64,000 nucleotides of DNA from Polytrichum commune (GCA_950295325.1 OX485805.1:48880758-48944757), one strand, 5' to 3'; positions 37,901 to 50,020 are shown, numbered from the stretch's first letter. Notes: generated by a model not told the origin, from the sequence alone. Made by a program: numbers and translations.

Positions 37901-38487
37901 CGTCTTGTGATTGCAGCCAAATTTTTCTGGTACCTGCTGTTCATGTTTTTGACATTCTCCTACTTTACTTTCTACGGCATGATGGCTGTTGGGCTTACCT
38001 CTTCACAACAGCTAGCAGCTGTGATATCCTCTGCATTTTACTCTATTTGGAATCTTTTCTCCGGCTTCCTCATTCCCCATCCTGTAAGTTGATTACTTCA
38101 AAGATTCACATTATTTCTATCATTGTTAGCCCCTGAAATGTGAATTTTTGCAATTCTAGCTTTTGTTGATAATACTTCTACAAAACCTATCTAATATTAG
38201 GGTTGTTTGTTATGCAGAGCATGCCACCATGGTGGGCGTGGTATTACTACCTTAGCCCTGTCGCTTGGACTCTTTATGGGTTGATCGAATCCCAACTTGG
38301 AGATGTGAAAACTCCGATCAACGCTGCAGGATTTCCAGGGTTGTCTGTCGAAGAGTACCTGCACGAATATTTTGGCTACAACCACTCTATGGTGGGTGTA
38401 TGCGCGGCAGTGTTGGTTGGTTTCGTGCTACTTTTTTGGCTTGTCTTTGCGTTCTCCATCAAGTTCCTCAACTTTCAACAGCGTTAA
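28612..38487 (+). CDS. Full-size ABCG transporter, pleiotropic drug resistance (PDR) type
   Basis: ATP-driven membrane exporter with NBD1-TMD1-NBD2-TMD2 layout. There are 24 exons: 28612-28985, 29304-29424, 29567-29655, 29941-30025, 30340-30499, 30789-30865, 30979-31123, 31338-31639, 31997-32278, 32449-32765, 32965-33125, 33372-33475, 33696-33852, 33998-34129, 34530-34699, 34985-35317, 35566-35856, 36134-36217, 36425-36558, 36822-37049, 37226-37397, 37608-37695, 37917-38083, 38218-38487. All junctions are GT/AG and the frame closes at 1480 residues, in the family range. NBD1 has Walker [10 protein letters not shown] (K207), ISGGQRKR (341-347) and Walker B LFMDE (D364). NBD2 has GVSGAGKTT (K930), the LSTEQ signature (1031-1035) and [10 protein letters not shown] (D1055). 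Membrane segments lie at about 535-790 and 1195-1478. The N-terminus has the plant PDR block [16 protein letters not shown]. The substrate cannot be inferred. No defect is seen. Confidence 0.95.
31932..31960 (+). repeat. (AT)n microsatellite in ABCG intron 8
   Basis: About 14 AT dinucleotides in the intron between exons 8 and 9, shortly before the acceptor. Confidence 0.9.
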
Positions 38488-41024
38488 GTTGGTTTACTTA
38501 TTTTAAATTTTTCGGCCTCCCCTCCCTTTTGAGTCTGAATTTCCCCATGAAGTATGGAATTTTCAGGTGGTTCTTGCGGTTGGGAAAGCTGCATTGACAT
38601 AGATGTTTTATGGATTTTTGTTTAGAATAACAAGAGACAACGTAGAGCTCTCAATCTTTCTAGAATCTGTTAGTCTTCGTTCTCCAATTTCTTCGTAAGT
38701 AATCGTTAGTAAACATATTCATGATGATCTGGATCATTATACTCGCAACTATGCTATCATGGCAATGATGTAGCGAGCAAATATGTAAATTACACATCAG
38801 TGAATGAAATTTTTTTTTTTTCCGACATCTCAAAACTGTCCCCTACATCCTAGTGAATCTCAAATAACCCATATCTTGTGACACTTGTAATCAACCCAAT
38901 TTCTAGGGACGTTATATGCAGTCCATAAGTACCAACCATCACAAAAGTGTATCAATTGATGCAGGCATTTTATGTTTGCGAGCAGGGAAGAGGATGGATG
39001 GTTCCTCTGATATTGGTTGTTTGTCCCTTGCACGAGTGGTTCCTTTTCTTAATTCACGGCTTGTACCGTACTCCTACTAGGGCAATATTTGCACTTTTAA
39101 CATGCTAGAACGAAAAGAAAAGAAGAACATGATTGGCTCCGGGTGGAGAAATAAAGAAGGATGAAGACTTAAGTTATTCTACCTTGTTCAAAAACTTTGC
39201 ACAGATGTGCAGTACAGAATGTTGAGAAGCACACTGGATCGAATAAATTAAATTTGTTTTCCCAGTTTATCGATTTATTTCTAACTTCTTAACATATTTT
39301 GTGTACCAAGCACTAACTTTGCAAATGATAAAGAGTGGGTGCAAGTTAGTGAGAAATAGTAAATGTATTTTACGCGTTATCACCCTTATCCAGAATATAT
39401 TGAGCATCAGGTCAACACTTTTTGTGGATGTGACTGGAAGAGAAAACCTTCCATTGTTGTCCAGTAAAGTGAAAATCCGTTGCAAATATCTTTAGGAATG
39501 CTCTTTCTGAAAGTTTATACATTGCATTCATGTTTGCAAAATTGAATGGTGATTGTGGTGACGAAAATCCTTTCACACCAGTACAATAGCCGCACCATTC
39601 ATGCGACGCACTCAATGCAATCACAGCATATCTGGAAGCAGCTGCCACATATATTTAGAGAACGTTATCATTGGTTTCTATATAACCAAATTATGTTGTA
39701 GCTTTGCAATTGATTTTGAGCAAGGATGTAAAGATGTAATTGTTTTGGTTGCTTTCAAACTCTGTATGCGTGAAAAGAACTGTCACGCAAAATACACCTC
39801 TAGAGAATATTGTTTAAACCATATTGCTTCTGAAAGGAGTCTCAAAAGAAAGTACATAATTAAGGTTTCCATCACGGTCTTCTATTTCTTTCCTAAAAAC
39901 GATTTTTTTACAGTCTGCACGTCTCCACTGTGCAAATGATACTCTCAAGTGCATTATTAATTTCAAACAGTTTTTTGGTCCATAGTTGCATACTTTCACA
40001 TTTTTTGACATGAGATATAGCACTTTGAATATTTATTGTCATGACAAAAATATCCTCGTAGAAAACATGGGAACTATGTCTTTTGGAAGGGTCAAACATG
40101 TGAAGTAGCCTTGAAGTGACAATTTATTTGACTGGCCAATGCAGCCTACGTGAGTGGCTAGCCCGAAAACCAATCGCTACCCAGGTCCCACTCATGAACT
40201 GACTCCTTATCCCCATGATAACATCTCTAATGACGGATATGAGCAACTCTTGATTGTGATGAATAAGCATATGCACATCAATCAATCTCAGAATATGTTC
40301 TAATTGTGGATGCAATTGTAACTTGACTAATCTGTCTACATCAATCACAAACTTTAAGGTACTAAAAATCTCATAGCTGTCCCATGTTCTAATTGAACTA
40401 TGCCTGTCATATATCTTGCTTGTAACATTCTCATTAGAAGAAATCTTCTTCATCACAAACGCCCCAGAACCAGGCATTGCGAACAGAATGTGCATTTTGT
40501 GGATGATTCGACTACGGATGGTTGGAGACAATGTGCTAAAATTATCCCTTGTGGACATGTATAATATATGGCACGTGTGAACACATTGTTCGAAACCATC
40601 AACTCATGACTATCTTCAGATTGTCTAGGAGAATCATGCACATAGAAAACCCATAGGAAATTTGCGGGGAATGATAACATGTTCATATGCTCCCTTGTCA
40701 TTTGCAAAATTTATTTAATGCACTCCACATCTGAGATGCATCATATCTTGTCTACATTCCCATGGGTTGCCGATTAGGTACCCGACCTATTTTTCAGGTG
40801 GAACTGTTTAAATCGGAATGTCTTGGAAACTTCATCCCTTGCCATACCATTCCGATGCAACAAGTTTAACCATAAACGTTCCGGGAATTGAATAATGTTG
40901 ATCCTGGATTTCTTAGTGATTCCTTGGTTTCTCACCCAGAACAAGTCAACTACCTTATCGAACTTCTGGATCAGATGTTCCTGATCCAATCCACGAAATT
41001 AATCGATTTTGCATGTTACAAGCT
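38488..41024. other. ABCG 3' region and intergenic DNA
   Basis: Begins with the probable 3' UTR. Minus-strand open frames at 40124-40558 (144 residues), 40453-40707 and 40774-40989 are open but carry no domain I recognise. They could be remnants of a transposon-derived gene next to the R1 repeat copy at 41025, but nothing decisive supports that. Confidence 0.4.
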
Positions 41025-41240
41025 ATAAACAGGGAGATCCGACCGCTGGTTAGTAGTTACAGAAGGGCCGGTTGAGTTTGAGAAATGACCGGTTCAAGTT
41101 CAAGACTTAGGCAAATTGCCGATCATTTTAGAAAAATCTATAGAATATACCATAAAATAAAGTAAATTACAGGAAAACTGATAAATATCAACATGTAACC
41201 GGTTGGACTTGGAAACACTTGGATCTCGGGTATCGATTTT
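41025..41240 (-). repeat. Dispersed repeat family R1, copy 3
   Basis: Contains the reverse complement of the family blocks: 'gccggttgagtttgagaaat', 'ggttcaagttcaagac', 'agaatatacca', 'catgtaaccggttggacttg'. It is the best-preserved copy and, with 25365-25580, extends about 50 bp beyond the other members. Confidence 0.85.
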
Positions 41241-42483
41241 TCCCAAAATCTCCTCAGACTGTGGAGACTGGAATTCCCAAGAATCTGGTCTAGGGGACAT
41301 TCTGTTCCCCAACTCTCGACCATTGATATTATCCTGGTTTGGTGGCTTGGTATAAGTCTACATTCGAGCCACATTCGAGACACATAATTCAGTCCTGCAC
41401 CATCGAGCCGTCACATGTGCTGGTTGAGCCAAGGGTTAAAATAAATAATTAATTAATTAATTGACCGAAACCCAGGTGTGAAAGGGTGGCACTCTGAAGC
41501 TCCTGGTTGTAACATCCAGGGGGGGTCTGACGATGCGATGAGCTTGAATCTTGATTCAAGGGATGCAGGGTGCGTGAAAGAAGGTGATTAGAATTCCATG
41601 CGATCTGGATAACAACGGCTGAACTTGGAAACCTGATCTGAGAGAACATGGAACAATCAGGAGTACTATTCTAATTCACACCGATCTTATTAGTTTCGAT
41701 TTTCTGTTTAGATTCCAGCCTTCATGGCAGGGGGAGAGAATGGTGTGAAGCACGATGTATGTGAATGAGTTACCAGCCCCTTGCCAACAACTTCTTGCTT
41801 AATATTTCATGCTGACGGTTTGATCCCTATTATAAGTGAGGAGGGAAGGTGTGGGATTCAGAGGTGAGAACCTGAGGACTTCAAGTTTTGTGAAACTCTG
41901 CTCCTTTGATAAGATGTTCAAAACTCGGACAAATTTTGCAAAAAACACTCATCTCCATCGTTTCTCTAGCTAGCAATCTCAAGCCTTAGAATTGAGCAAA
42001 CAGAGAGATTACCGAGCCGTTGTAACGTTTGGGTGTACATGTGGAGATCGGCTCTTGTGGGTCCTTGGAGAAATCATTACCCCGAGACTTATGGTGGACT
42101 GTGAGAAATGACAAGAAAGAATATGCCTTCGGGCATTATTTGGTCAGCTCTCTCAGCCAACCATATGCCTCGAAGTTCTGATGTTGATTACGTAGTTCGG
42201 TGTGTTCCTTCAAGAGGAGACTACTTATAAGCTGGTTAGAGTTCATCAACATGGCGATATTGTTTCATGGACTTCAGAAGCGGCTCATCACCCGCAACTC
42301 CAATGATCAGATATCTATCTCCAAGATGTTTGCATTGTCGTGCACCTCAAGCAGGCAGGTTTGCAAATAATCAATATTTCCAGCGTTCCATCCCTTCGAG
42401 TCTACTTCAAATCGAACAATGTTGAAGCTCATAGCATTCTTCAACTATCCTTGATTAGTTGTTCACTTTCTGTTTTCGGTTGA
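41241..42483. other. Intergenic, no gene recognised
   Basis: Contains short open frames only. The stretch 41500-42450 has no recognisable repeat or motif. Confidence 0.45.
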
Positions 42484-42905
42484 ACCTAGTTCCCCCCAAT
42501 CGATTCAAACTGAAGTCCTTCCAGGTTTCAGCAATTATTTAGCTTGATTCTTAGTTTCTCCTCAATGCAAACTCAAGACTTAGACTAAAACTCTGCCGGA
42601 TTTCAACATTTATCTAGCTCGATACCTAGTAACTTCCTCCCTCATTGTAAACTCGAGGTTTAAATTGAAGTTTTATCTAGCTTGATCTCTAGTTCCTCCC
42701 TCATTCCAAACTCGAGATTCATTCTGAAGTTCTTCCAGGTTTCAACATTTGTCTAGCTTGATTCCTTCTTCATTGCAAACTCAAGATTCAAACTGAAGCT
42801 CTCCCAGATTTCAGCATTTATTTAGCTTGATCCCTAGTTCCTCCCTCATTGCAAACTTAATATTCGGACTAAAATTTCAGAATTTACCTAGCTTGCTCCC
42901 AGTAT
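42484..42905 (+). repeat. Minisatellite, 63-76-bp unit, six copies
   Basis: The phrase 'tagcttgat' (with small variants) occurs at 42540, 42615, 42678, 42754, 42823 and 42889. Each unit also carries 'gtttcaacattt-tc', 'cctagttcctccctcatt' and 'gcaaactcaagattc-aac'. Units vary in length through small deletions. No continuous frame. Confidence 0.9.
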
Positions 42906-43974
42906 CTACCTACCCCAACTCTCCGGGAAGCAAACATGTAGAATTGGGTGAAAAAAGTTATAAGTAGGCTGCCAAGGCTCATTTCTCCTTAGAATTGTTG
43001 TGGATTTATTGATTGTTTGATTTTCTGGTCCATGGTTATCTGGTCCACTGGATCCTCTATTGAACATTGATTCATTAGCATTAGTACCCCTCTCTTGTGC
43101 CAAAACAATTCAGTAAAATGAAGTGACAATCAAAAGAAAATTATTCTTTTTATTTCTTCTCCAATCCTAGTGCCCCCATCTATTTAATAAATAAAAAACC
43201 TATTTCTTAATTGTTGAATTCATTATGATTTTTGGTTACCTATTGTCCTCTGGTCAGATCTACCCAGCCAGTCCTCTTCGGACACGGCTCTTGTAAGAGG
43301 TTTTGGTATCATGATCATGGTTGTATTTGTATTTCTTTATGCAACAAGAGAATTCATATGCCTAATAGGAGTCTCAAGTTAGAGAGTGTGAGAACAGTTT
43401 GTCTTGTTAACAATCTAACCAAAGTTGGATTGGTATTGGTTTTTGTTTTTTATAACATTCAGGAATCTATAATGAGAATTTCACATGTTTTTGGTACTAG
43501 CAAGATATGGATATTGGACGTGCATTTTTGTTTTTGATATCATTTGGGTCTATACACCATGCAAGAACCTAAACCCCATACACCATACAGAATGATGTTG
43601 ATCCAAATAATAACTTGGGTACGTTCACACAAAGATTTTTTCACCTTGACATACCCACCATTATCAATATTTGATTGGTATCACAATTTTGGGTAGGTTC
43701 ATTGATGTCATTAGTAATGTTAGTTATTGATCATACCGTAACACTACTAAGTAGCTAAATGATGATTTGTTTCCAAAGAACAAGGCTGCAATTAACAAAC
43801 TCTGATAATTTATAGCTCCTTGTCGAAAATTGTACAATGCACAACCTAAGTGCTCCCCATAAACATGGAATACCTTAATTAAAGGAGAATTATGCTTGCA
43901 TAATACTTGGTCCTATGGAATGTAGCCAAAGAGTTGAGTAATGTAAGCAGGTTGCTAAGGCATCCCCATCAAGC
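42906..43974. other. Intergenic, no gene recognised
   Basis: A 101-residue plus-strand frame at 43232-43537 is open but unassigned. Nothing else is visible. Confidence 0.4.
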
Positions 43975-44432
43975 CTCTGGGGGGAGGAGTCTCCTCATAG
44001 GATAAGGGATAGGGCCTACAACTCACAACCCTTGGGCAACCCACAAAAACATTTTCTAGAACCAACCCAAAAATGCTACGCGCCCCGCCCGAATTTAATA
44101 AAAGATTGCCCTTGCATTCTTGAAGGTTGCCTTGTCCATAGAACCCATATTGAGTGCACTTCAACTTTAAGGGCCAAAAATCTAACATATGTGTTCACTT
44201 TCACTTAGTGAATAAGAAATTAACTAGGATTTCATTCCCGAAGTGAAACTATCAATAAAGTATGTAATTAACCTTATTGATGGTTTCACTTTGAGAATGC
44301 AAGTACAACTTTTTTTAAAGTCAAGTGGGGTGGGCAACATTTTTTGGTCAGGTTTAGAGAAGTTTTTCTTGGGCTATCCAAGGGTTGCGGGACGTAGGCC
44401 CTAGCCCTTATCCTATGAGGGGACCCTAAGGG
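43975..44432. mobile_element. Foldback element with about 150-bp inverted arms
   Basis: The left arm (about 43975-44135) contains 'cctcataggataaggg', 'agggcctac', 'caacccttgg' and 'cttgcattct'. Their reverse complements appear in the same mirrored order in the right arm (about 44290-44432). Arm identity is roughly three quarters. A second, inner palindrome, 'gaagtgaaactatcaataaag' mirrored by 'cttattgatggtttcactt', sits in the loop, so almost the whole element can fold. 'ctaagg' occurs at 43955-43960 and 44426-44431 and may mark the target duplication. Confidence 0.8.
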
Positions 44433-44984
44433 GTTGTTTACACCATGGACCATGAAGTCATCCCAAGGCCCTATAATCTGTGAATGGTTGTTGAACTTGT
44501 CCCAAGGCCACTTCGGTTTACACCAAGGAAAAAATGTCAGAGCGAGCATGAAGTTTGAGGTCCCCAAAAGACATATTTTAAGGCCTACATTATCCACTAA
44601 CATGCTCCAACAGATTTTGTGGTGGGAGAGGCAAAAGAGGTGCTTGAGTAGAAAAAGGCACGGGCCCATGGCAAAGAGATGTTGTTATAATAAATTCTTA
44701 ATGAATTTTTTTGGAGGAAGAGAACCTGAAGACAAGAGATGGTCAAACTTGAATTTTTTTAAACCACCTTTTTTGGGGATATTTAAAAAAAAAATCAACA
44801 CATTCACTTTTTGGTGCATGGTGATTCCTCTTGGTCCACATTCGGTTTACACCTAGTGAGGGCCCCAAGAACTTTGTAAATTGATTTTTCTAGAAATCGG
44901 ACTATGGAAATTTGACCATCAAGTCCGGACCATGGAAAACTTTCATGGTCTGACTTCATGGTCCATGGTTTAGACTGGCCCTTA
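44427..44984. mobile_element. Small inverted-repeat element abutting the foldback element
   Basis: The left end 'taaggggttgtttacaccat' followed by 'ggaccatgaagtc' is mirrored by the right end (about 44951-44984), which in reverse reads 'ctaagggccagtctaaacca' and then 'tggaccatgaagtc'. The GGGTTGTTTA-like terminus and flanking TAA/TTA trinucleotides recall Tourist/PIF-type MITEs, but the assignment is uncertain. A 140-residue frame inside (44434-44856) lacks any known domain. Confidence 0.65.
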
Positions 44985-47204
44985 GTTATAAATGTACCAG
45001 ACCAACACTGGTTCTGACATTGGACAATGGAGTTCCCTAATTGAGAACCTTGGATCTCTCTCTCTCTCTCTACAACCCTAATTCTCTTTTGACGCATTGT
45101 ATGAGGACTAACTTAGCGAGAACATGATTATGAGATGCTTAGTAAGCGATTAGCAATGCCCTTTGCTGAAGGAAATGTAACCTGCGAATTTCTAGTCAGG
45201 AGGAATGCAAGTGGGCTCCTTTTTGTTATTTTGTTAGGCAAGTTCTTCACATGTTTTCAAAAAATGGTTGTGCAGGTTTTCGACAGGAATGAATATTACA
45301 TCTGTTGAAGGAGGAGACAGTTGATCTGGACGGCAATGTTGGAAGGTGTCTCTCACATTTCGTGATTGATATTGATTCTGATTATATACTCTTTCTCAAC
45401 ATGTTCTTTTCAAGCCTTATACCAAGTAGGTTCGTTCTCAACTAGGGATCACGGACATGGTAATGTATTTTCTTAATTCTTAGAAATTCTCAAGCAACAG
45501 CGAAATGTTTTACGAGCGGTCTTTGAAGAGGGAAAGCTCTTGATTGCACTACTATGTTTGGTTCATTCTGGAAGGCGGGCTACCTAAGTCACATTTGCAT
45601 ATAGCTAGGCACCTTCCGCAATAGTGACCCCTAGCTGTGCAGTCAAGTTTGAGCAGTTGCTTTGAATATTTCTGCCTGCAATCCCATAATCTGTATGAAC
45701 TGTATGAATTCTGTAGTCTGAAAAATCAGGTGACCAGAATGATCAAAAGGTTATATCTAGGTTTAAAGGAGAACATCATCGACGACTGTACATACTTCAT
45801 GATGCGAGGTTGATAACAATTTTCCTCTATTCTAGCCCCATTGTAGGTAACAAATAGTACATCCTGTATATATTCCTGCTATGAATTTGTCTCTGGTTTC
45901 ATTAATCTATTTGCGGCGAGTTAAGTGGTTTCGCTATTCTGAAATTAGCGTCTCGTGCTTCGCGTTGATGGACATGCTTGCAAGAGGGTAGAGGATTTAG
46001 GGTTTGAACAATTTTGAATGGATTTGGTTGAGTTGGAATTTTGTAGAGAAAACTATGTGATTGTACGTGATCCTATATTGTACTTAATCCTATATTAACC
46101 AGGATTAAATTAGTGTCAAGATGGCAATATTAAGTGAACTGAGATGAACTTCGCCGTTGAGCTTTGAGTTAAGCTAAGAATTTACTTCTTACTGCAAAGA
46201 TGAACTATTTAAGTTGCTCCACATGTAAGCAGGTCTATTGCAATGACCTGCACCTGAGATTTGCAGATACCTCATAAGTAGAACTATTTGGGTTTCATGC
46301 AATTCTTGGTTATGGTTTTTGCTTGCAGTGCAGGGTCAGGTCACCCTGTGAAGCAGTGAATCGGATGTGAAAGTGGCATAATGATGATATTCGAATATCT
46401 TTGAGAACTAAAACATGTAGAAGATCTTCACACGTCTCTTTTTCTTACAACTGTTTACAATTCTAGAGCTGAGGTTGAAAATGAATCCTAACCTATGTGG
46501 CGAGAATAATGCCCGAATTATGCTCTTATCTTGTTGTTCGCCATCCTCTAGTTTGAGCTTAAATTCAGTGAATTAGGCTGCTAACAGTTTTTTATTGGTA
46601 AAACTGGTGCTTATCTCCTCCTAGTCCATACCCAAGGATGTGATGACTAATAAATCTTCGTTTACTCTGTTGTCCTCTCAAAGTTCACTTAAAAGAGGAT
46701 ATTTCAAATTTTCATATCAATCCATTAGTAAAGCGCAGTCTGACTTTCTTGAGACAGGGCCAGGCTACTGTAGCACGCACTACAGCACTAGAAGCACCTC
46801 GAAGAGTATAAACAATTTTCATAGCTGGCTCACATCCTTCACTGGAGGTAACATCACAATACTGTGCAAAATCCAGCTGTCGTAAGTATCTTTGGAAATA
46901 AAGCACGGTCCTAACCTGGTTCAAATCTGCTCAAACTCTCATTTTGAGGAAGTTTAGGTGACATCCATGAATCAGTATTCCAACACAACGATGTTAAATA
47001 TTAGTGGGCAGTAATCCTAAACTTTGACATGGATATCTGACTTGTTTCTTGGGTTCGAGAATAAAAGCGTGGCAGGCGTATCAATCTGAAGTATGCCTAC
47101 ACACTGCTCTCCTTGCTCAGCAAAAATTCTACATCCACAATTTTCAAGTTGGGTTTCGAGATTGTAACCCACTCTTGTATAAACAATACATGTTTTCAAA
47201 GGGT
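44985..47204. other. Intergenic, no gene recognised
   Basis: Contains a short (CT)n run near 45055-45072 and otherwise unassigned DNA. No frame longer than about 80 residues. Confidence 0.45.
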
Positions 47205-47221
47205 GGCTTAAACCCAAGGTG

Positions 47222-47323
47222 GTAACCTGGAGCCCATGGGAACTCCGAGGTTCAGCTGCCTTAAGTCGGAATAGAGCTCATCAGATGGGTGACCTTCCTA
47301 CCTCCTGATGTTTTGTGCACCCT
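47222..47323 (+). pseudogene. 5S rRNA-like relic (possible 5S-derived SINE head)
   Basis: The segment aligns with plant 5S rRNA from about position 30 to the 3' end. It has 'cccatgggaactccg' against 5S 'cccatcagaactccg', 'agatgggtgacc' against the box C 'aggatgggtgacc', and ends 'gtgcaccct' like 5S 'ttgcacccc'. The first ~25 nucleotides of 5S are not evident and the middle is diverged, so it is not a functional 5S gene. It could be an isolated pseudogene or the head of a 5S-derived SINE whose body lies to the right. Confidence 0.6.
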
Positions 47324-47689
47324 ACCACCTATCTTAGTTGGCGTATCCAGGTGAACCAGATATTTTCAACCAACCAAAGGGACCTAGGAGCACCAACCAT
47401 TAGGAGCCCTAGGAGCCTTGTGGGAGATAGGTGCAGGCTGGCTTTGTTTGTGCTTGTTCAAGGTGCTAAGGGCATCACCACCCATTTGGCCCTGAACTGC
47501 AAAATCCGAAACTGAATAAGCAGGTTCATCTACTATCAGAGTCAGGGTAACGGACGATGCCCCACCCATGAACTCGTGATTGAGTTCTGGGTCGTGGGGG
47601 GCCCTGAAAAAGCAGGTGAAAATTTCACTTTACACTTTACGTAAAAATTCTCCTTTACAGATAATTTAGGGTTTACAGTACGCCTCAGT

Positions 47690-47905
47690 GATCAGGTAGA
47701 TTTATTATTTAGGGTCTTGACTGGTTGACATCCTAGTGTTTGCAAGTCCAACCGGTTACATGTTGACATTCTCCGGTTTTTCAATATTATTAAATTGGGG
47801 TGTAAATTATAAAATCCTGTATAGTGGTCGGTAATTTTCCTGCGGTCTTGAACTTCAACCGGGTATAACTCAAACTAACTACCGGTTTTCTTGTTGAGCA
47901 TAGGT
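47690..47905 (+). repeat. Dispersed repeat family R1, copy 4
   Basis: Contains 'gcaagtccaaccggttacat', 'ctccggtttttc', 'ggtcggtaattttcct' and 'gtcttgaacttcaaccgg'. It is separated from copy 5 by only about 25 bp. Confidence 0.8.
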
Positions 47906-47929
47906 GTGGGAAGAATTTAGGGCATAATC

Positions 47930-48125
47930 GATCAAGACACTACAATTTCCAAGTCCAATTACTGACATGTTCACATATTTCGAATGAACATATGCAATTT
48001 AAAGCATATACTAATTTCCTCTATAATGTTCAGTAATTTTCCTGAAACCGAGTGCTTATGAAACTCAACTGGTTAATCTGTACCTAACAGTCGGTTCTCC
48101 CATTTCATTAACAACTTTTGCAAGA
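47930..48125 (+). repeat. Dispersed repeat family R1, copy 5
   Basis: Most diverged member: 'tttccaagtccaatta-tgac', 'cagtaattttcctgaaa', 'gaaactcaactggtta', 'cagtcggttctccc'. With copy 4 it forms a direct tandem pair. Confidence 0.7.
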
Positions 48126-48619
48126 CAAATGTATTATTTTACCCACTTGCATGTACTATTGGTCACTCGTAGTTTACAACCTCTCTAAAAAAATTACATC
48201 AAAATGTATGGGGCATGATTAAGCTCACAATTTTCGTCTAATTGACATTGTTTGTCATACCTCGCATGAGGTGCTAATAAGGTAAGTGGTTCTAAGTCAA
48301 ATTTTCTATCACTGGTACGTGGGTGAGATGATCTACAAGTCTTCCGCAAGGCTTTGGCCATTTTTCCCAAGCAATTCTCGTTGGTTAACTGTGATAATTT
48401 AATAATTCATCATGAAATTAATATGTACAACCTCATAGATAGGCACATAAGTATACAAAATAATATTTTTTTGTTGTTCTCTCAAAAATACAATAAGGTC
48501 TTCATTAAATATAAATAAATGGACTTACAATGTCAGTAATCTATAAAACATACATTTTCATGAGAATATACTATCAACTTATTCACTATTGTGTCTAACA
48601 CCACCTATACATGAGTAAA

Positions 48620-49938
48620 CTATAAGCTTCCCTTTAATGCCCACAAATATTCCATGAGGTCATTTCTAAGCATGTAGTGTGACCTTTCATCTCGAATCAT
48701 TTCATGTCCACGTACATAATCTTCAAAGTTTAATCCACCTCTCATAGGTCCATGTCTCCACGGTACATTAATGGTATCTGCAATTATGGGCTCCAATTCT
48801 TGATCTCTTTCATCTTCAATGATCATGTTATGCATGATTACACATGCCATAAGAATGTCCTTGATGGTATTCAAGTCCCACTGACGACTTGGATTTTGAA
48901 TAATTCTCCATCTTGATTGCAAAACACCGAAACAACGCTCCACATCTTTACGTGCAGCTTCTTGCATCTTCGTATAGTATTGCCGTTTCTCTCCTTGAGG
49001 ATCATGAATTGTTTGTACAAATATAGTCATTTGGGATAAATCCCATCTGCTAACAAATAGTAATGTGGATACCTATGACCATTTACTTCGAAACTCATAT
49101 CTTGGCCATGACCCTCTAAAAAATTAGCGATCAAAGGACTACGATCAAGTACATTAATGTCATTATTTCCCCCAGGCAAACCAAAGAAGGCATGCCATAT
49201 CCACAAGCTTTGGTTTGCAATAGCTTCCAATATTATGGAGTTTTTCCCCTCTCTATCTTGAAAAGTGCCTTGTCATGCAGTGGGACAATTCTTCCACTCA
49301 TAGTGCATACAATCTAATGATGCAAACATACCAGGCCATCCACGTTCTGTATTAATTGCTACTTGCTTTTCTAGATCCTCTCTGGTAGGTTGTCTAAGAT
49401 ATGTTCTCTCATATATAGCCCTAATAGCCCTCACAAATCGTTTTAATGCCAACATTGACGTGGTCGATGCTAATCGTACATATTCATCTGTAGCATCAGA
49501 TGCAATGCCGTAAGCTAAAATACGCATCGCTGCTGTACATTTTTGCAAGCCACTCAACCCCAATTGTCCAGTAGCGTCTGGTTTTTGCACAAAATATGAG
49601 TCATAGTTTTGCACACTTTCCAAAATTCTTAAAAACAAACGCTTGGACATTCTAAACCTTTGACGAAACATCCTTGCATCATAAACTGGATCCTCCACAA
49701 AATAATCCCTCATCAAACGTTCATGCCCCTCAATTCTTCCCCGTGCAATATTCGGTTTTTTTCCACGTCTTGAACCGCCACGCCTAGGAGGATCAATAGC
49801 GCCAAGTTCCAACACTTGATTATGGAGATCTCTAACTACATCTACAACAACTTCATAGATATGTACATCTTCTTCATACATTGTTCTAATTACTTCATGT
49901 TGTTCCCTCCTCATAGTCCAATAGTTATTGTCCATCAT
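48620..49938 (-). pseudogene. PIF/Harbinger transposase, broken by one stop and one frameshift
   Basis: DDE-type transposase of the Harbinger family (plant transposon protein / HARBI1-like). The first open segment is 49938 down to 49273 (221 residues). It holds the N-terminal DNA-binding part and the first catalytic aspartate in ASLDCMHYEWKNCP. The next codon should be Trp but is TGA. Reading continues in the same frame through NDINVLDRSPL (second aspartate) to DGIYPK near 49027. There a Trp codon has lost one base, and the frame shifts into 49030-48620 with ARKDVERCFGVLQSRW (catalytic glutamate) and the C-terminus. All three catalytic residues remain. Two lesions make it non-functional as written, but both are recent-looking point changes. 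The partner gene lies divergently at 52280-53528. Confidence 0.93.
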
Positions 49939-50020
49939 ATGCTTAGAATAATGAATTGGTCAATAATGTGGCTATAAGTTCATTTTTTTTATTGTTTATT
50001 TATATGAATAAAAAAATCCT

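Noticed and set aside
40124..40989. Overlapping minus-strand frames that might be one decayed transposon gene
   Set aside because: I could not identify any integrase, reverse transcriptase, gag or transposase motif, so no element is called.
43232..43537. 101-residue plus-strand frame
   Set aside because: Low-complexity hydrophobic end and no known motif.
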